DNA of 64,000 nt from Candidatus Zixiibacteriota bacterium (lineage in GTDB: Bacteria > Zixibacteria > MSB-5A5 > GN15 > FEB-12): NCBI GenBank assembly GCA_024276275.1, contig JAJRXM010000049.1:1-64000 (forward strand). The letters run 5' to 3'. The translations under genes were made by a program, and so were the position numbers. Shown piece by piece: positions 46,208 through 57,147 of this stretch (its first letter is position 1; each line of letters opens with the position of its first letter). The notes below the pieces were generated by a model, which saw only the letters and a program-made list of their open reading frames with translations, had not been told where the DNA came from and did not search any database.

Positions 46208-48706
46208 TTATTGTTGGAACGTCTGTACAAGTTCCTGATATTTTTTTAAAAGATTTTCTGTTGATTTTTTATCTGTAGATTCAGCTAAGATATTAAAAGA
46301 TGCTGTAAGACGGTCTGGAGTAATCAGGACCCATCCATTTTTAGTAAAGATTTTGACACCGTCAATAAGTTCTCTTTTTTTATTTTCCGATTCTTTAATA
46401 AGCTGTCTCATAACAGTCCCCTTTTTTGCCCATGGACAGGGAACAGATAGAGCCTTTCGGTGAAAGTGATCATGGTTCTTTCGAAGTTCAGAGAACTTAG
46501 ATTTTGTTTTCGCCATCATCTCAAGAATTTTAACAGCAGTAAACATGGCATCGGTACCGGTTTGGAAGCCCGGGAAAATAAACCCGCCCTTTGTACCGCC
46601 TACAAAATCAATACCCGGTTCTTTGAAAATAGACATCATTGCATAATGGTCGCTTCCGACTCGAACAACTTCAACGTCGTGCAAGACGGCTATTTCATCA
46701 ACTCCCATAGAAGAGTCTACCGGTACAGCGATTTTTTTACAGTTATGAGTCTGCAAATATAAGTCTGTTACAATTAATAATAAAAGTTGGGAGTCAATCG
46801 GAGTTCCATGGTCATCTATAACAGTAAGTTTTTCAGCGGCAGGATTCAAAATAAAACCTATATCGGCATGGAGAGATTTTACAATTGTGGAAAGTTGTAC
46901 TATTGCCTGAGAGTTTTCTATTGCCGATGAGGAGAATTTTCTTGGGTTTAAACTTCCGTTTAATTCAATCGCAGAGATGCCAAACTGAGAAAAAAGTGTC
47001 GGAAAAATCTGAGAGGACGAACCGTTGGAATGATCTATAACAATTTTAAAACCGGCAGTTTGAATTAAATCAATATCAATATTCTGGAGAAATTCGTTTC
47101 TGTAATTTTCAAGCGGATATGTTGGGTTTTCCAAATGACCGATATTGTCAAGTGTTGCCCGTTCAAAATCCTCACCAAAATACATTCGTTCAACTTTTTT
47201 TGCCGATGCTGTCGGGAGATCTACACCTTTGCCGTCAAAGAAAATCATATCTATTAAACGGTAGTTTTCCGGGTTATGACGAATATAAATACCTGCCGAA
47301 TAGTTTCCATTATGCAGACAATGTCTGACAATAGGAACCGGAAGAGTTTCAATATCGGAAACATTAATACCGGCAGCAAGCAGTCCCGCAATCATTCCCC
47401 TTTTGAGCAGGCGAGAGGAATCAGAAGCATCCCGACTGGTGATAACCGCACTTTTCTCAGGTAAATATGCTCCAAAAGCAGCCCCTAAGTTTACAGCCAT
47501 TTCGGGAGTAATTTCTGTAAGTGCCAGACCGGTAATTTTGGCATCTGTAAATAGTTCGCGATTCCACTTTTCACCCCATACCATTGAAGATGAAACAATA
47601 GCACCTTCCTCAACAGCTTTACCCGGCCATACTTTGCAATTTGCTTTAACAGTAGCCGATTTTCCGATTTTACAATCATCGGAAATAATAACTTTATCCA
47701 TCAATTGGACATTTGCATCAATTATGGAATTATTGCCGATCAGGGCAGAGTTAAACATAGATTTAGCACCGATTTGATTATCAGTCCATATAACTGAATT
47801 TCTTATCTCTGCTGCTGAATCAATTTGAGATCTTTCTCCTATTACACAATTATGTAAAATTACTTCATCACCGATACGGACATCATTTCCTAAAATTACT
47901 TTGCCTGTGAAAACTACATTGTTACCGATTTGAACATTTTTACCAGAATAAACTTGAGCGGTTCCATCTTGAGACTTATTTATTTTTAAGTCAAGTTCCA
48001 AATTATTTTCAAAAAGATCGTCATGTACATTTTGGTATTCATCAACATTTCCGATATCTTTCCAGTAACCGTCTGTAATTTTCCCGTAGAGTCCCATGTT
48101 TTTTTCAAGCATAGAGGGAAAGAGGTTTTGAGAAAAATCAAAATTTGTTTTTTCTGGGATCAGATTTAGTGCAGACGGTTCTAATATATATATCCCGGTA
48201 TTAATCGTATCAGAAAATGCTTCTCCCCAGGTAGGTTTTTCTAAAAACCGAACAATTCTTCCCGAGTCATCTGTGATAACAATACCGTAAGCAATAGGGT
48301 TCTCAACTCTGGTAAGAAGAAGTGTAGCATCTGATTTTTTTTCGTTATGCCACTTAAGTGCCTCGGTTAAATCAAAATCAGTGATTAAATCGCCTGAGAT
48401 AATTAAAACAGGTTCATCAGGATTTCCAACCGCATAGCGAACTGCACCGGCAGTACCATAGTCATCATTTGGAATAGCATAGTTCATAGTTACTCCAAAT
48501 GAGGAACCGTCTTTGAAGTAGTTTTTTATTTTATCAGCTTGGAAATATAAAAGCGAGGTTATTTCGGTTATATTATGTTTCAAAAGCAGCGATACGACAT
48601 GTTCCATTATCGGAAGATTGCCAATCGGCACCATCGGTTTAGGTGTATTGATTGTCAGAGGTCTGAGTCGTGTGCCGAATCCACCGGCCATTATAATTGC
48701 TTTCAT
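46208..48706 (-). CDS. Mannose-1-phosphate guanylyltransferase-like/phosphomannomutase-like fusion with hexapeptide repeats
   Basis: MKAIIMAGGFGTRLRPLTINTPKPMVPIGNLPIMEH nucleotidyltransferase, left-handed beta-helix repeats, then a PMM/PGM-like domain. Confidence 0.9.
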   Translation of the reverse strand: MKAIIMAGGFGTRLRPLTINTPKPMVPIGNLPIMEHVVSLLLKHNITEITSLLYFQADKIKNYFKDGSSFGVTMNYAIPNDDYGTAGAVRYAVGNPDEPVLIISGDLITDFDLTEALKWHNEKKSDATLLLTRVENPIAYGIVITDDSGRIVRFLEKPTWGEAFSDTINTGIYILEPSALNLIPEKTNFDFSQNLFPSMLEKNMGLYGKITDGYWKDIGNVDEYQNVHDDLFENNLELDLKINKSQDGTAQVYSGKNVQIGNNVVFTGKVILGNDVRIGDEVILHNCVIGERSQIDSAAEIRNSVIWTDNQIGAKSMFNSALIGNNSIIDANVQLMDKVIISDDCKIGKSATVKANCKVWPGKAVEEGAIVSSSMVWGEKWNRELFTDAKITGLALTEITPEMAVNLGAAFGAYLPEKSAVITSRDASDSSRLLKRGMIAGLLAAGINVSDIETLPVPIVRHCLHNGNYSAGIYIRHNPENYRLIDMIFFDGKGVDLPTASAKKVERMYFGEDFERATLDNIGHLENPTYPLENYRNEFLQNIDIDLIQTAGFKIVIDHSNGSSSQIFPTLFSQFGISAIELNGSLNPRKFSSSAIENSQAIVQLSTIVKSLHADIGFILNPAAEKLTVIDDHGTPIDSQLLLLIVTDLYLQTHNCKKIAVPVDSSMGVDEIAVLHDVEVVRVGSDHYAMMSIFKEPGIDFVGGTKGGFIFPGFQTGTDAMFTAVKILEMMAKTKSKFSELRKNHDHFHRKALSVPCPWAKKGTVMRQLIKESENKKRELIDGVKIFTKNGWVLITPDRLTASFNILAESTDKKSTENLLKKYQELVQTFQQ

Positions 48707-48739
48707 GTTATCCTATTTCTGAAGTTAAAAATTAAACCT

Positions 48740-49393
48740 TTAAATAATATCTCTTTGTTTTAATTCGGTTATAATATCATTAAAATTATCATAAGAGATA
48801 AAATTTATACCTTTATCTATACAGTATTCTTTTAAATCTTTTTTTGCAAATAAAATATCAGCTTCTTTTGCGGCACAAACATCAGAATATCCATCCCCGA
48901 TAAAAACAATCTGATATGGTTCGTTTTGCTTCTCTTTAAATTCAGTAATAACTTCGCCTTTACAAATTCCGCATCTTTTACATTCTTTATTGGTATGGTC
49001 AAATGTTATTTCAATCGTGTTGTTTACAAGTTCGGCTCGGTTTGCCATAAAATCAAGATTAGATAAGTTTGCTTTTTCAAGAAGGTATTTTATATACACA
49101 TCCAACCCGTCAGATAGAATTTTTAATGGAATCGATTTTTCCTGTGCAATAGTCAACAGTTTTGGGAAGTCCGAGTCTATTCCGATTGTGTCTATAAAAC
49201 TGTAAATTTCTTCAGGTGAAGCATGCACCATCGCTGCCTCTGCTAAAAGACAATCTCTGGTCGACATGACTCCCGATTTCCAATCAGGAAGCAAAGCATC
49301 ATTTTTACCGTTTTAAAAATGATGGAATAAAGAATATCCTACATCTTTTAAAGAAATGGTACCGTCAAAGTCTGAAAAAATCGCAATTTTCAT
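48740..49393 (-). pseudogene. HAD-IB phosphatase (MtnX-like) interrupted by in-frame TAA (49313-49315)
   Basis: MKIAIFSDFDGTISLKDVGYSLFHHF*NGKNDALLPDWKSGVMSTRDCLLAEA...IVFIGDGYSDVCAAKEADILFAK; same frame across the stop. Confidence 0.85.
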
Positions 49394-49677
49394 GTAAACA
49401 ACCTAACAATTATAGTTATAAGTAAAATTAAAAGCAGCAAATAGGCAATGTATGTAATTCTGATTAATTGTATTATTCGAAACTCTTCTGCCATAACAAT
49501 CAGTTTTAAGAATGTTATAGAAAGCACAATCAACACCCCGGCATAACCAAAGTCAATTTGAAAAGTCAGATTAAACAAATAACTACAAAATGCAATTAGG
49601 AAATAGAACAGAAGAAAATACCAACTGTAATCTTGTAATTTTACAAGAAACTTAGAATTATATTTTATATCGTTCAT
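49390..49677 (-). CDS. DUF1634-like small membrane protein
   Basis: Three predicted TM; directly downstream of the TauE/SafE permease, as often seen. Confidence 0.65.
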   Translation of the reverse strand: MNDIKYNSKFLVKLQDYSWYFLLFYFLIAFCSYLFNLTFQIDFGYAGVLIVLSITFLKLIVMAEEFRIIQLIRITYIAYLLLLILLITIIVRLFT

Positions 49678-50441
49678 AGTATTTCCAATAGAGATTCATG
49701 ACCTAATTTAAACGCAACATACAGCAGTACAATAAAGAAAACAATTTTAACAATTTTCGGTTTAGCAACGGCTCCCAATTTCCCGCCTATTTTCCCGCCG
49801 ACTATAATACCGAGTATTACCGCAGTTGCGATTTGAAAATCTATTTGACCTGCCAGAAGATACACTGTCGATGCTGCCGCTGCTGAAAAACCGATCATCA
49901 GCGAGGAAGTCCCGCGTGATGTTGACAGAGGTAAACCGACCAGCAGATATAAAACCGGTACAATTATTACTCCGCCGCCGATGCCTACTAATCCTGAAAG
50001 GATACCTGTAAAAATAGCAATACCGGCACTCAAAACAATATTTTTATTACGATTAAGGATTAGTTTGGAATCTTCTGCTACTTTTTTATCCTTTAAAAGA
50101 GATACTGCGGTGTAGAGAACAACAATCGTTAATGTTAATTGAATATAGTGACTCGGTATATACGGTGAGAGCGATGAACCTGTTATAGTGCCGATTACCA
50201 TAAAGAGAGCTAATATGAGTGACAGCTCTAAGTCTACCATTCCTTTTTTTAGATATTCATTTGACGAAGCAATAGAGGTTACAACCGTTGCTGTCACAGA
50301 AACAGGAACTGCTGTTTTAATATCTAATCCTGTGACAATTGTTAAAAATGGAACCATAATAATACCGCCGCCCAGTCCAAGATAACCGCCGAGTAGGCCT
50401 GCCGTCAGACCGCAACAGAGATATAAAAACATAGGGGACAT
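49674..50441 (-). CDS. TSUP/TauE-SafE-family sulfite/anion exporter
   Basis: GLTAGLLGGYLGLGGGIIMVPFLTIV and TGILSGLVGIGGGVIIVPVLYLLVGLPLSTSRGTSSLMI. Confidence 0.92.
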   Translation of the reverse strand: MSPMFLYLCCGLTAGLLGGYLGLGGGIIMVPFLTIVTGLDIKTAVPVSVTATVVTSIASSNEYLKKGMVDLELSLILALFMVIGTITGSSLSPYIPSHYIQLTLTIVVLYTAVSLLKDKKVAEDSKLILNRNKNIVLSAGIAIFTGILSGLVGIGGGVIIVPVLYLLVGLPLSTSRGTSSLMIGFSAAAASTVYLLAGQIDFQIATAVILGIIVGGKIGGKLGAVAKPKIVKIVFFIVLLYVAFKLGHESLLEIL

Positions 50442-52018
50442 CAGAGTTTTTGTTCCAAAAGAATTTGTGAGGCAAAACCGATTTCAGGTCTGGACTCAAG
50501 AAGTACGTTTTTGTACATCAGGTAGTCACCATATTTTCTTTGGATTGCAATTTGAATCAATCGGTTTTTAATATACGATGCATGTTCCATGAAATTAGCT
50601 CTATCGTTTTGTTTGGATATTTGCAAAATTGATTTTGTAGTTTTCACTGTTTTATTCGACAGATTATCTTCTTCAGCAATATCAATCAGAAGTTGTGCAA
50701 TTTCAGTTCTATAGGAAATAATATCAGAATTCTGTTCTGATGTAAATTTTTCAAATAAATCAATCCATTTGTTATCCAGTTTTTTATCAGCGTAGTCGTC
50801 TATAAGAGCATCTTGATGTAAAGCGGCAAATTTTCCCAGTAAAAAACTATTTTCGAGTTTACGTAAAAAATAATTATAAGAATCTTTTTTGAAATAGAAA
50901 TCAGGTACCAATCCGTGACCGATTTCATTGAGAGTGGAGTCGAAATCATTAAGGTATGTCGAGTCTGAGAAATAGTAACGTGAGGTTGTCAACTTGACCC
51001 CGTCACCGTTAGGGAATTGTACAAACCCTTGTACCAGTCCTTTGCCAAAAGTTGTATCTCCTACTAATAATGCTCTGCCGGCTGTCTGTAAAGCACCGGA
51101 GACAATTTCTGATGAGGAAGCAGAACCCTGATCAACTAATATCACCAACGGCAACCCTGAAGTTACATCACGGTCTGATGCGTAGTAAGAGGCATCTTTC
51201 CATTTTGACCTTCCGTCAGTACCGACAATTAGTATCCCTTCATCCAAAAATAAATCGGCTGTTTTGTGAGCCTCTAAAAACAGTCCACCGGGGTTTCCCT
51301 GTAAATCTAAAATTATTCCTTTCGGCTTTCTGTTTGTCTGTAATACTAATGAATCTAAAGCAGCCCGTAAATCATCGGATGCTCCAAAATCAAAATCCAG
51401 CAGTCGTATATACACCAGAGAATCTTTTGTATATCCGGCAAAAGGAATATGTATAAAACTTATTTTTTTTCTTGTGACAGTAAGAGAGAATGTTTCATCA
51501 GTTGACGGTCTGAAAATTTCTATTTGTACAGAGCTGTTTTCTTTACCTCGAAGAAGTGACGATGAAATCATACTGTTTAAATCAGCCAGATAAGTAGTAT
51601 CTGCTTTTGTAATAATATCACCGGTAAGAAGTCCCGCCTCAAAGGCAGGTCCGTTTTCACGTACCGACATAATAAGCAGTCCAAAATCATGGGAGAGTAC
51701 CGATATGCCAATTCCGGTGTAACTCCCCGATAGTTCTTCATCCATTCGTTCAAACTGCTGATTCTGATAAAAACTCGAATATCTGTCTAATTTGGCAAAC
51801 ATAGCATCACGGGCATGGGAAATCATTTTATCCCAGTCGACCGGTTCAATGTAGTTTTGGTCAATTGCCTCAATCGCATTAGAAAGAAGCTGCATTTCTT
51901 TGATAGTTTTGTCAGCCATAACATAAATAGAGAGCATCCCGGCTGATAAAAGCAGGATTATTGAAAAAAGTATAGAGAGAAAAAATGATTTACGGTCAAA
52001 ACCTGTTGAATCGTTCAT
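50441..52018 (-). CDS. S41-family C-terminal processing peptidase
   Basis: PDZ (GIGISVLSHDFGLLIMSVRENGPAFEAGLLTGDIITKAD), GIILDLQGNPGGLFLEA, VDQGSASSSEIVSGALQ..GRALLVGDTTFGKGLVQ. Confidence 0.94.
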   Translation of the reverse strand: MNDSTGFDRKSFFLSILFSIILLLSAGMLSIYVMADKTIKEMQLLSNAIEAIDQNYIEPVDWDKMISHARDAMFAKLDRYSSFYQNQQFERMDEELSGSYTGIGISVLSHDFGLLIMSVRENGPAFEAGLLTGDIITKADTTYLADLNSMISSSLLRGKENSSVQIEIFRPSTDETFSLTVTRKKISFIHIPFAGYTKDSLVYIRLLDFDFGASDDLRAALDSLVLQTNRKPKGIILDLQGNPGGLFLEAHKTADLFLDEGILIVGTDGRSKWKDASYYASDRDVTSGLPLVILVDQGSASSSEIVSGALQTAGRALLVGDTTFGKGLVQGFVQFPNGDGVKLTTSRYYFSDSTYLNDFDSTLNEIGHGLVPDFYFKKDSYNYFLRKLENSFLLGKFAALHQDALIDDYADKKLDNKWIDLFEKFTSEQNSDIISYRTEIAQLLIDIAEEDNLSNKTVKTTKSILQISKQNDRANFMEHASYIKNRLIQIAIQRKYGDYLMYKNVLLESRPEIGFASQILLEQKL

Positions 52019-52644
52019 AGTTTTATTTTTTTAGAGAGATATTTCTTTATATCGTCAAATACTTTGTCAATCGGCTGGGCGGCATCAATTCTTTTAACCC
52101 GTCTGCGTTCTTTGCGTGCGATTTCCATAAACCCTGCTCGAACTCGTTGGAAAAAAGCTTTTGATTGTGATTCCAACCGGTCGGTTTTTTTACCTCGACG
52201 TGAAAAAGCTGTCGGCAGGTCAATATCAAAGACAAAAGTTAAATCAGGCACAATTCCCAGAGCGGCTACTTTATGTAGTGATTTGACCATGCGAATATCA
52301 AGTTTTCTCCCAAATCCCTGATACGCTGTAGTGCTGTCATAAAAACGGTCACACAGTACAATTGTACCGCTTTTCAGAGCAGGTTGAATTTCCTGAGCAG
52401 TAATTTCTGAACGGGCAGCCTCATACAGAAGTAATTCAGTGATATCGGATATCTTTGTTTTTTTATCAAGAAGAATATCTCTGATTTTTTCGGAGACAAT
52501 AGTTGAGCCCGGTTCCCGTAAGAGCTTCACTTTGTATCCGTGTGCCTGCAAATATTGAAAAGTCATGACAGCTTGAGTGCTTTTTCCGCAACCGTCAATA
52601 CCTTCAAATGTAATAAAAAGCGGTTTATGTTTAGCTAGTGCCAT
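52015..52644 (-). CDS. tmk: Thymidylate kinase
   Basis: FITFEGIDGCGKSTQ, REPGSTIVSEKIRDILLD, LCDRFYDSTTAYQGFGR. Confidence 0.96.
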   Translation of the reverse strand: MALAKHKPLFITFEGIDGCGKSTQAVMTFQYLQAHGYKVKLLREPGSTIVSEKIRDILLDKKTKISDITELLLYEAARSEITAQEIQPALKSGTIVLCDRFYDSTTAYQGFGRKLDIRMVKSLHKVAALGIVPDLTFVFDIDLPTAFSRRGKKTDRLESQSKAFFQRVRAGFMEIARKERRRVKRIDAAQPIDKVFDDIKKYLSKKIKL

Positions 52645-52660
52645 TCAATTCCTCATAAAA

Positions 52661-52689
52661 AAACCGGCGATATTTATTATCACCGGTTT
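52661..52689 (-). terminator. Hairpin terminator downstream of the inositol-phosphate synthase gene
   Basis: AAACCGGCG...CACCGGTTT, A-run on the + strand side. Confidence 0.65.
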
Positions 52690-52718
52690 ATAATACGGAA
52701 ACTCAATATATTAAAAAA

Positions 52719-53918
52719 CTATTTTTTCTTCTTAACGACTCGTTTTTTAGCTGTTTTTTTAGCAGCTTTCTTTTTAGTCGCAGGAGTTTTTTTAGATACT
52801 TTTTTTACAGTCTTTTTAACAGGAGCTTTTTTGCTGTTTTGGCTCCAACCGTATTTAGTGATAAATTCTTCGGTTAAACGACGAGCTTCATCATCAGGAA
52901 TCTGAACCGGAGGAGATTTTTTGAAATAAGATGACGGTTCAATTAATGGACCTGAGATATTGTTATCCATTGCCAATTTGATACAGCGAAGGGCATCAAT
53001 AACAACACCGGCAGAGTTTGGAGAATCCCAAACTTCCATTTTCATCTCTATATTTAAAGGCACATCACCAAAAGTACGACCTTCCATACGAATATATGCC
53101 CATTTACGGTCATCAAGCCATTCAACGTAATCTGACGGTCCGATATGGATATTCTTTTTGCCGATATCGTAATCAAGCATCGAGGTAACCGCTGATGTTT
53201 TAGAAATCTTTTTAGATTCCAAACGAGAGCGTTCGAGCATATTTAAGAAATCTGTGTTACCGCCGACATTCAGCTGTGATGTTCGTTCTAATTTGACACC
53301 ACGGTCAATAAATAAGCGAGTCATCACACGGTGAGCAATAGTAGCACCGACTTGTGATTTAATATCATCACCGATAATCGGAAGACCTTTTTCTTTAAAG
53401 CGTTTCTGCCAGTATGGTTCTTTAGCAATAAATACAGGTATACAGTTTACAAAACCACAACCGGCTTCCAAAATCTGTTCGACATACCATTTGGTAGCTT
53501 CTTCAGAACCGACAGGAAGATAGTTTATGACAACATCTGTTTTTGTCGATTTAAGAAGTTTAACAATATCAACAGTGTCACCGGGAGCTTTATCAATAAT
53601 TTGTGAAAGATAATGTCCCAAACCGTCGTGTGTCATACCGCGTTGTACTTTGACTCCTGATTTAGGAACTTTACAAAACTTAACAGTATTGTTTGGTTTT
53701 GAATAAATAGCTTCTGACAAATCTTTCCCGACTTTGTTTTTATCAATATCAATCGCACAAGAGAATTCGATATCTTTGATATGGTATCCGCCTAAATTAA
53801 CATGCATCAAACCCGGAACAGTATCATCATCTCTGACTTTTTTGTAGTACTCAACGCCCTGTACCAATGATGAGGCACAGTTACCGACGCCGATAATACC
53901 GACTCTAATTTTACCCAT
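52719..53918 (-). CDS. ino1: Myo-inositol-1-phosphate synthase with Lys/Ala-rich C-terminal tail
   Basis: [86 protein letters not shown]; tail [39 protein letters not shown]. Confidence 0.93.
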   Translation of the reverse strand: MGKIRVGIIGVGNCASSLVQGVEYYKKVRDDDTVPGLMHVNLGGYHIKDIEFSCAIDIDKNKVGKDLSEAIYSKPNNTVKFCKVPKSGVKVQRGMTHDGLGHYLSQIIDKAPGDTVDIVKLLKSTKTDVVINYLPVGSEEATKWYVEQILEAGCGFVNCIPVFIAKEPYWQKRFKEKGLPIIGDDIKSQVGATIAHRVMTRLFIDRGVKLERTSQLNVGGNTDFLNMLERSRLESKKISKTSAVTSMLDYDIGKKNIHIGPSDYVEWLDDRKWAYIRMEGRTFGDVPLNIEMKMEVWDSPNSAGVVIDALRCIKLAMDNNISGPLIEPSSYFKKSPPVQIPDDEARRLTEEFITKYGWSQNSKKAPVKKTVKKVSKKTPATKKKAAKKTAKKRVVKKKK

Positions 53919-54164
53919 TTGTAAATCCTTTCAATTTATAATAAATAATTGTTATCTGACTTTCACAAAGAAAATAAAACAGCCATTCGGCTGTGTCAAA
54001 TTCTATTTGCATAAATTGATATATAGTATATATTGTATGACCAGATAGTCATGATAGGAAAATAATTCTTACCTGTTGTTTCCCCTCTAAAAAGAGGGCT
54101 TAGGGTTAAGTATGTCTTGGAAAATATGTATGGCAGTAAAAGATAATATAGTAGCAAAAGTAGA

Positions 54165-54188
54165 GCAGGTCTCGCTTTTGAGACCTGC
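54165..54188. repeat. Palindromic GCAGGTCTC element
   Basis: GCAGGTCTCGCTTTTGAGACCTGC; same core as 12582-12611, 60350-60372. Confidence 0.75.
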
Positions 54189-54296
54189 CGTAGAAAATTA
54201 AGTGTCGGCCAAAATAAATAAGGCAAACACACAGGTTCGCCCCTGTAAATTAGTTGTACTGATAGGGTCTTATCCTGTCTCGTAAAAAGAAAGAAC

Positions 54297-54956
54297 ATGC
54301 GAAATTTACACTTAGATGAAAACATTATTGCCGAACTGGTTGAAAGAAAAGTCATCTTCGACACTTTCAGAAGGCTTCAAGCAGATAAAAAAAACCGCAT
54401 ATATCAAACTGCTGTATCATTGTTTGCCGAATACGGTTACGACGGTCTCTCTGTTGATATGGTGTGTGATAAATCATCAATTTCCAAAGGTTCATTTTTT
54501 CAGTACTTTCCCTCAAAATCGCATCTCTTTGAATTTGTAATTCTTATCTTTGATGATTTCCTTACCAAATGGGTAAAAGAAATCAGGCAAACAGAAACTT
54601 CTGTAATGGCAAAAGACCGATTGTTGTATTTGTACCAAGCCTTAGTTTTGAATTCAAGACTTTTCAAAGATGAGGAACGGTTTTTTCTCTATGTCAGCTC
54701 ATCAATGAACCACTCAACCGTAGTGATCGAGGGAATAGATTTAGCTCGTCATTTCAAAAAATATGTAAATGAAATTATTTCTCGTGGAGTACAGACGGGG
54801 GAGATACGGGGGGATGTCGAGGTTGAACTGACAGGATATTTGGTGTCACTGATTATCGAAGGATTACTGCGAAGGCAGTATACTGACAGAAAAATGCATC
54901 TCAAAGATACCGAAGAATACCTTATCTCATTTTTATTCGACGGTATTCGGGTATAA
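54297..54956 (+). CDS. TetR/AcrR-family transcriptional regulator
   Basis: RIYQTAVSLFAEYGYDGLSVDMVCDKSSISKGSFFQYFPSKSHLFEFVI. Confidence 0.93.
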   Translation: MRNLHLDENIIAELVERKVIFDTFRRLQADKKNRIYQTAVSLFAEYGYDGLSVDMVCDKSSISKGSFFQYFPSKSHLFEFVILIFDDFLTKWVKEIRQTETSVMAKDRLLYLYQALVLNSRLFKDEERFFLYVSSSMNHSTVVIEGIDLARHFKKYVNEIISRGVQTGEIRGDVEVELTGYLVSLIIEGLLRRQYTDRKMHLKDTEEYLISFLFDGIRV

Positions 54957-54985
54957 AAAAAGGGCTTCATTTCTGAAGCCCTCAT
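54957..54985. terminator. Intrinsic terminator between convergent genes
   Basis: AGGGCTTCATTTCTGAAGCCCT hairpin. Confidence 0.8.
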
Positions 54986-55013
54986 ATATAAAAAAGGGGA
55001 GGAGATTCTAATT

Positions 55014-55496
55014 TTATCCTATAATTCCATCGTATCCATGAAATTTCCGAACTAAACTAATTTGTCCCAAATGGTACGCTTCATGGAAAAACAGAAATTG
55101 AAGTGTTCCCATCACATTTTGGTCTCCGATTGGATGTTTCTTAGCTGTTTCTTTTGATAGGATTTCTGAATCTGCATTTTCCAAATATGTTTTTAATGAT
55201 TCAGAAATTTTCAACCAATCAGCTTTAAGCTCATCAGCAGATGGATATAGAGATAATTCACCTATTTTTTCACCCATTGCATATAAACTTGCGTGTTGAT
55301 ACTCATCTTTATGTCCAAATATTTTAGCCACTTGATACCTGTAATGAGTCAAATGTCCTAATAAAAAATGTATAGGATTTGAATGTTGGTTCGGCTGTTT
55401 AAAAAAATCATCATCAGACATTCCTTCTAACGCTTTTGAAATGAGATAACTATTTGTGTTAAAAGTTTCAATAATGACCTTTTTGGCTTGCTCCAT
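55014..55496 (-). CDS. DinB-family protein
   Basis: HFLLGHLTHYRYQVAKIFG and FLFFHEAYHLGQISLVRKFHG (conserved His residues). Confidence 0.82.
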   Translation of the reverse strand: MEQAKKVIIETFNTNSYLISKALEGMSDDDFFKQPNQHSNPIHFLLGHLTHYRYQVAKIFGHKDEYQHASLYAMGEKIGELSLYPSADELKADWLKISESLKTYLENADSEILSKETAKKHPIGDQNVMGTLQFLFFHEAYHLGQISLVRKFHGYDGIIG

Positions 55497-55670
55497 GTTC
55501 TCTCCATGCTATTAAAGATTTATAGGTTTTTACAAACTTTTTCAACAGTATTCAAAATCTGAATGTTCCCCAAATTCCATAAATACTTTACTGATTTTTA
55601 AATTCAACAAAACTCTTAAATCCTTATCTTGACATGTATTTGGAAACTTCCTATATTGTCGGGCTGAAAT

Positions 55671-55752
<82 letters not shown>

Positions 55753-55825
55753 TTTTTTTTAATGCTCATCTATTTACCATTCAGGAAGATACTATGAGCT
55801 TCCAATAACATATACGGAGTTTGAT

Positions 55826-57079
55826 GTGAAAGTAGAAATTAAAGAAAAAGAAGAGCTTCTCAAGGAAATCTCTGTAGAAGTCCCGGCCGAAACAGTCAAC
55901 AAAGTTGTAGATAGAAAACTATCCGAATTACAACGTGAAACTGAGCTAAAAGGATTCCGAAAAGGGAAAGTCCCGATGGATATGATTATTAAGACTTTTG
56001 GCGAAAAAGTAAGGTTCGAAGCCGCCGAAGATATCCTAAAAGAGACCTACCCACAGGCAATTCAACAAAAAGAGCTAAAAGTAGCATCATATCCAAATGT
56101 GACTGCGATGGACTACAACGACAACGGTGAATTAGTTTACACAGCTACGGTAGAGGTATTTCCGGAAATTGATAATATCAAAGTTGACGGCTTAAAACTT
56201 CCTGATAATAAAGCTGAAGTTAGTGATGATGATGTCAACGAAGTAGTCGAGATGATGCAAAAGAATTTTTCAGAAGTCCGCGATGTTGACCGTCCTGTAA
56301 ATAATACAGATATCGTTGTGTTGGATATTGAAAAACTGGAAGACAAAAATAATGTTATTCCACAGGAAAAATTTGAAAATTCCGAAGTTGATCTCAGTAA
56401 TAAAATGACTATCCAAGAATTTCAAGACGAACTCCCCGGTTTGAAAAAAGGGGATGAAAAGGAAATTTCGGTTAAATATGCTGATGACTATCAGGACAAA
56501 AAGTTTGCAGGTGCCGAACTAAAATATAAATGTGTTGTTAAACAAGTTAAAGAACGTGTTCTAGAAGAACTGACCGATGCATTTGCCAAAAAAACCGGTC
56601 AAGGTGAAACAATGCTTGAGTTGAAACTAAAAGTACGTGAAAATATCCAGCTGCAAAAAGAAGATGAAAAGAACAGAGAACGGAAAACTTTGATTGTCGA
56701 CCATATTTGTAAGAAAAATGAAGTTCCGGTTCCGAAAGCACTGGTCGAAGATTATCTGAAAAATGTCGTTGAAGATATTAAAAATAAATACAAAGATCAG
56801 AAAATCGACGAAGAAGAAATTAAGAAAAATTATCAATCAGTCGGTGTCAGCACTATTCGGTGGAACATGTTGATGCATAAATTAGCTGAACAGGAAAAAA
56901 TTGAAGTACAAGAAGAAGATATCCAAAAACTGATTCAAAAATTTGCAGCTAATTACAATATTACTCCTGAACAGGCTATTGAATCAATCCAAAAATCCGG
57001 TCAAATAGCTGATTTCAGAGAATCTATTTTAGAGGAAAAAGTCATTGATTTTATTGTCAGTAAGGCAAAAATAAATTAA
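55826..57079 (+). CDS. tig: Trigger factor
   Basis: ELQRETELKGFRKGKVPMDMIIKTFG ribosome-binding signature; upstream of clpP-clpX. Confidence 0.96.
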   Translation: MKVEIKEKEELLKEISVEVPAETVNKVVDRKLSELQRETELKGFRKGKVPMDMIIKTFGEKVRFEAAEDILKETYPQAIQQKELKVASYPNVTAMDYNDNGELVYTATVEVFPEIDNIKVDGLKLPDNKAEVSDDDVNEVVEMMQKNFSEVRDVDRPVNNTDIVVLDIEKLEDKNNVIPQEKFENSEVDLSNKMTIQEFQDELPGLKKGDEKEISVKYADDYQDKKFAGAELKYKCVVKQVKERVLEELTDAFAKKTGQGETMLELKLKVRENIQLQKEDEKNRERKTLIVDHICKKNEVPVPKALVEDYLKNVVEDIKNKYKDQKIDEEEIKKNYQSVGVSTIRWNMLMHKLAEQEKIEVQEEDIQKLIQKFAANYNITPEQAIESIQKSGQIADFRESILEEKVIDFIVSKAKIN

Positions 57080-57147
57080 GCCGATACTAATAATAAGAAA
57101 ATAGAACAATAAACAGGATGTTTAAAAGTAAAGGATAACAGAAATCG

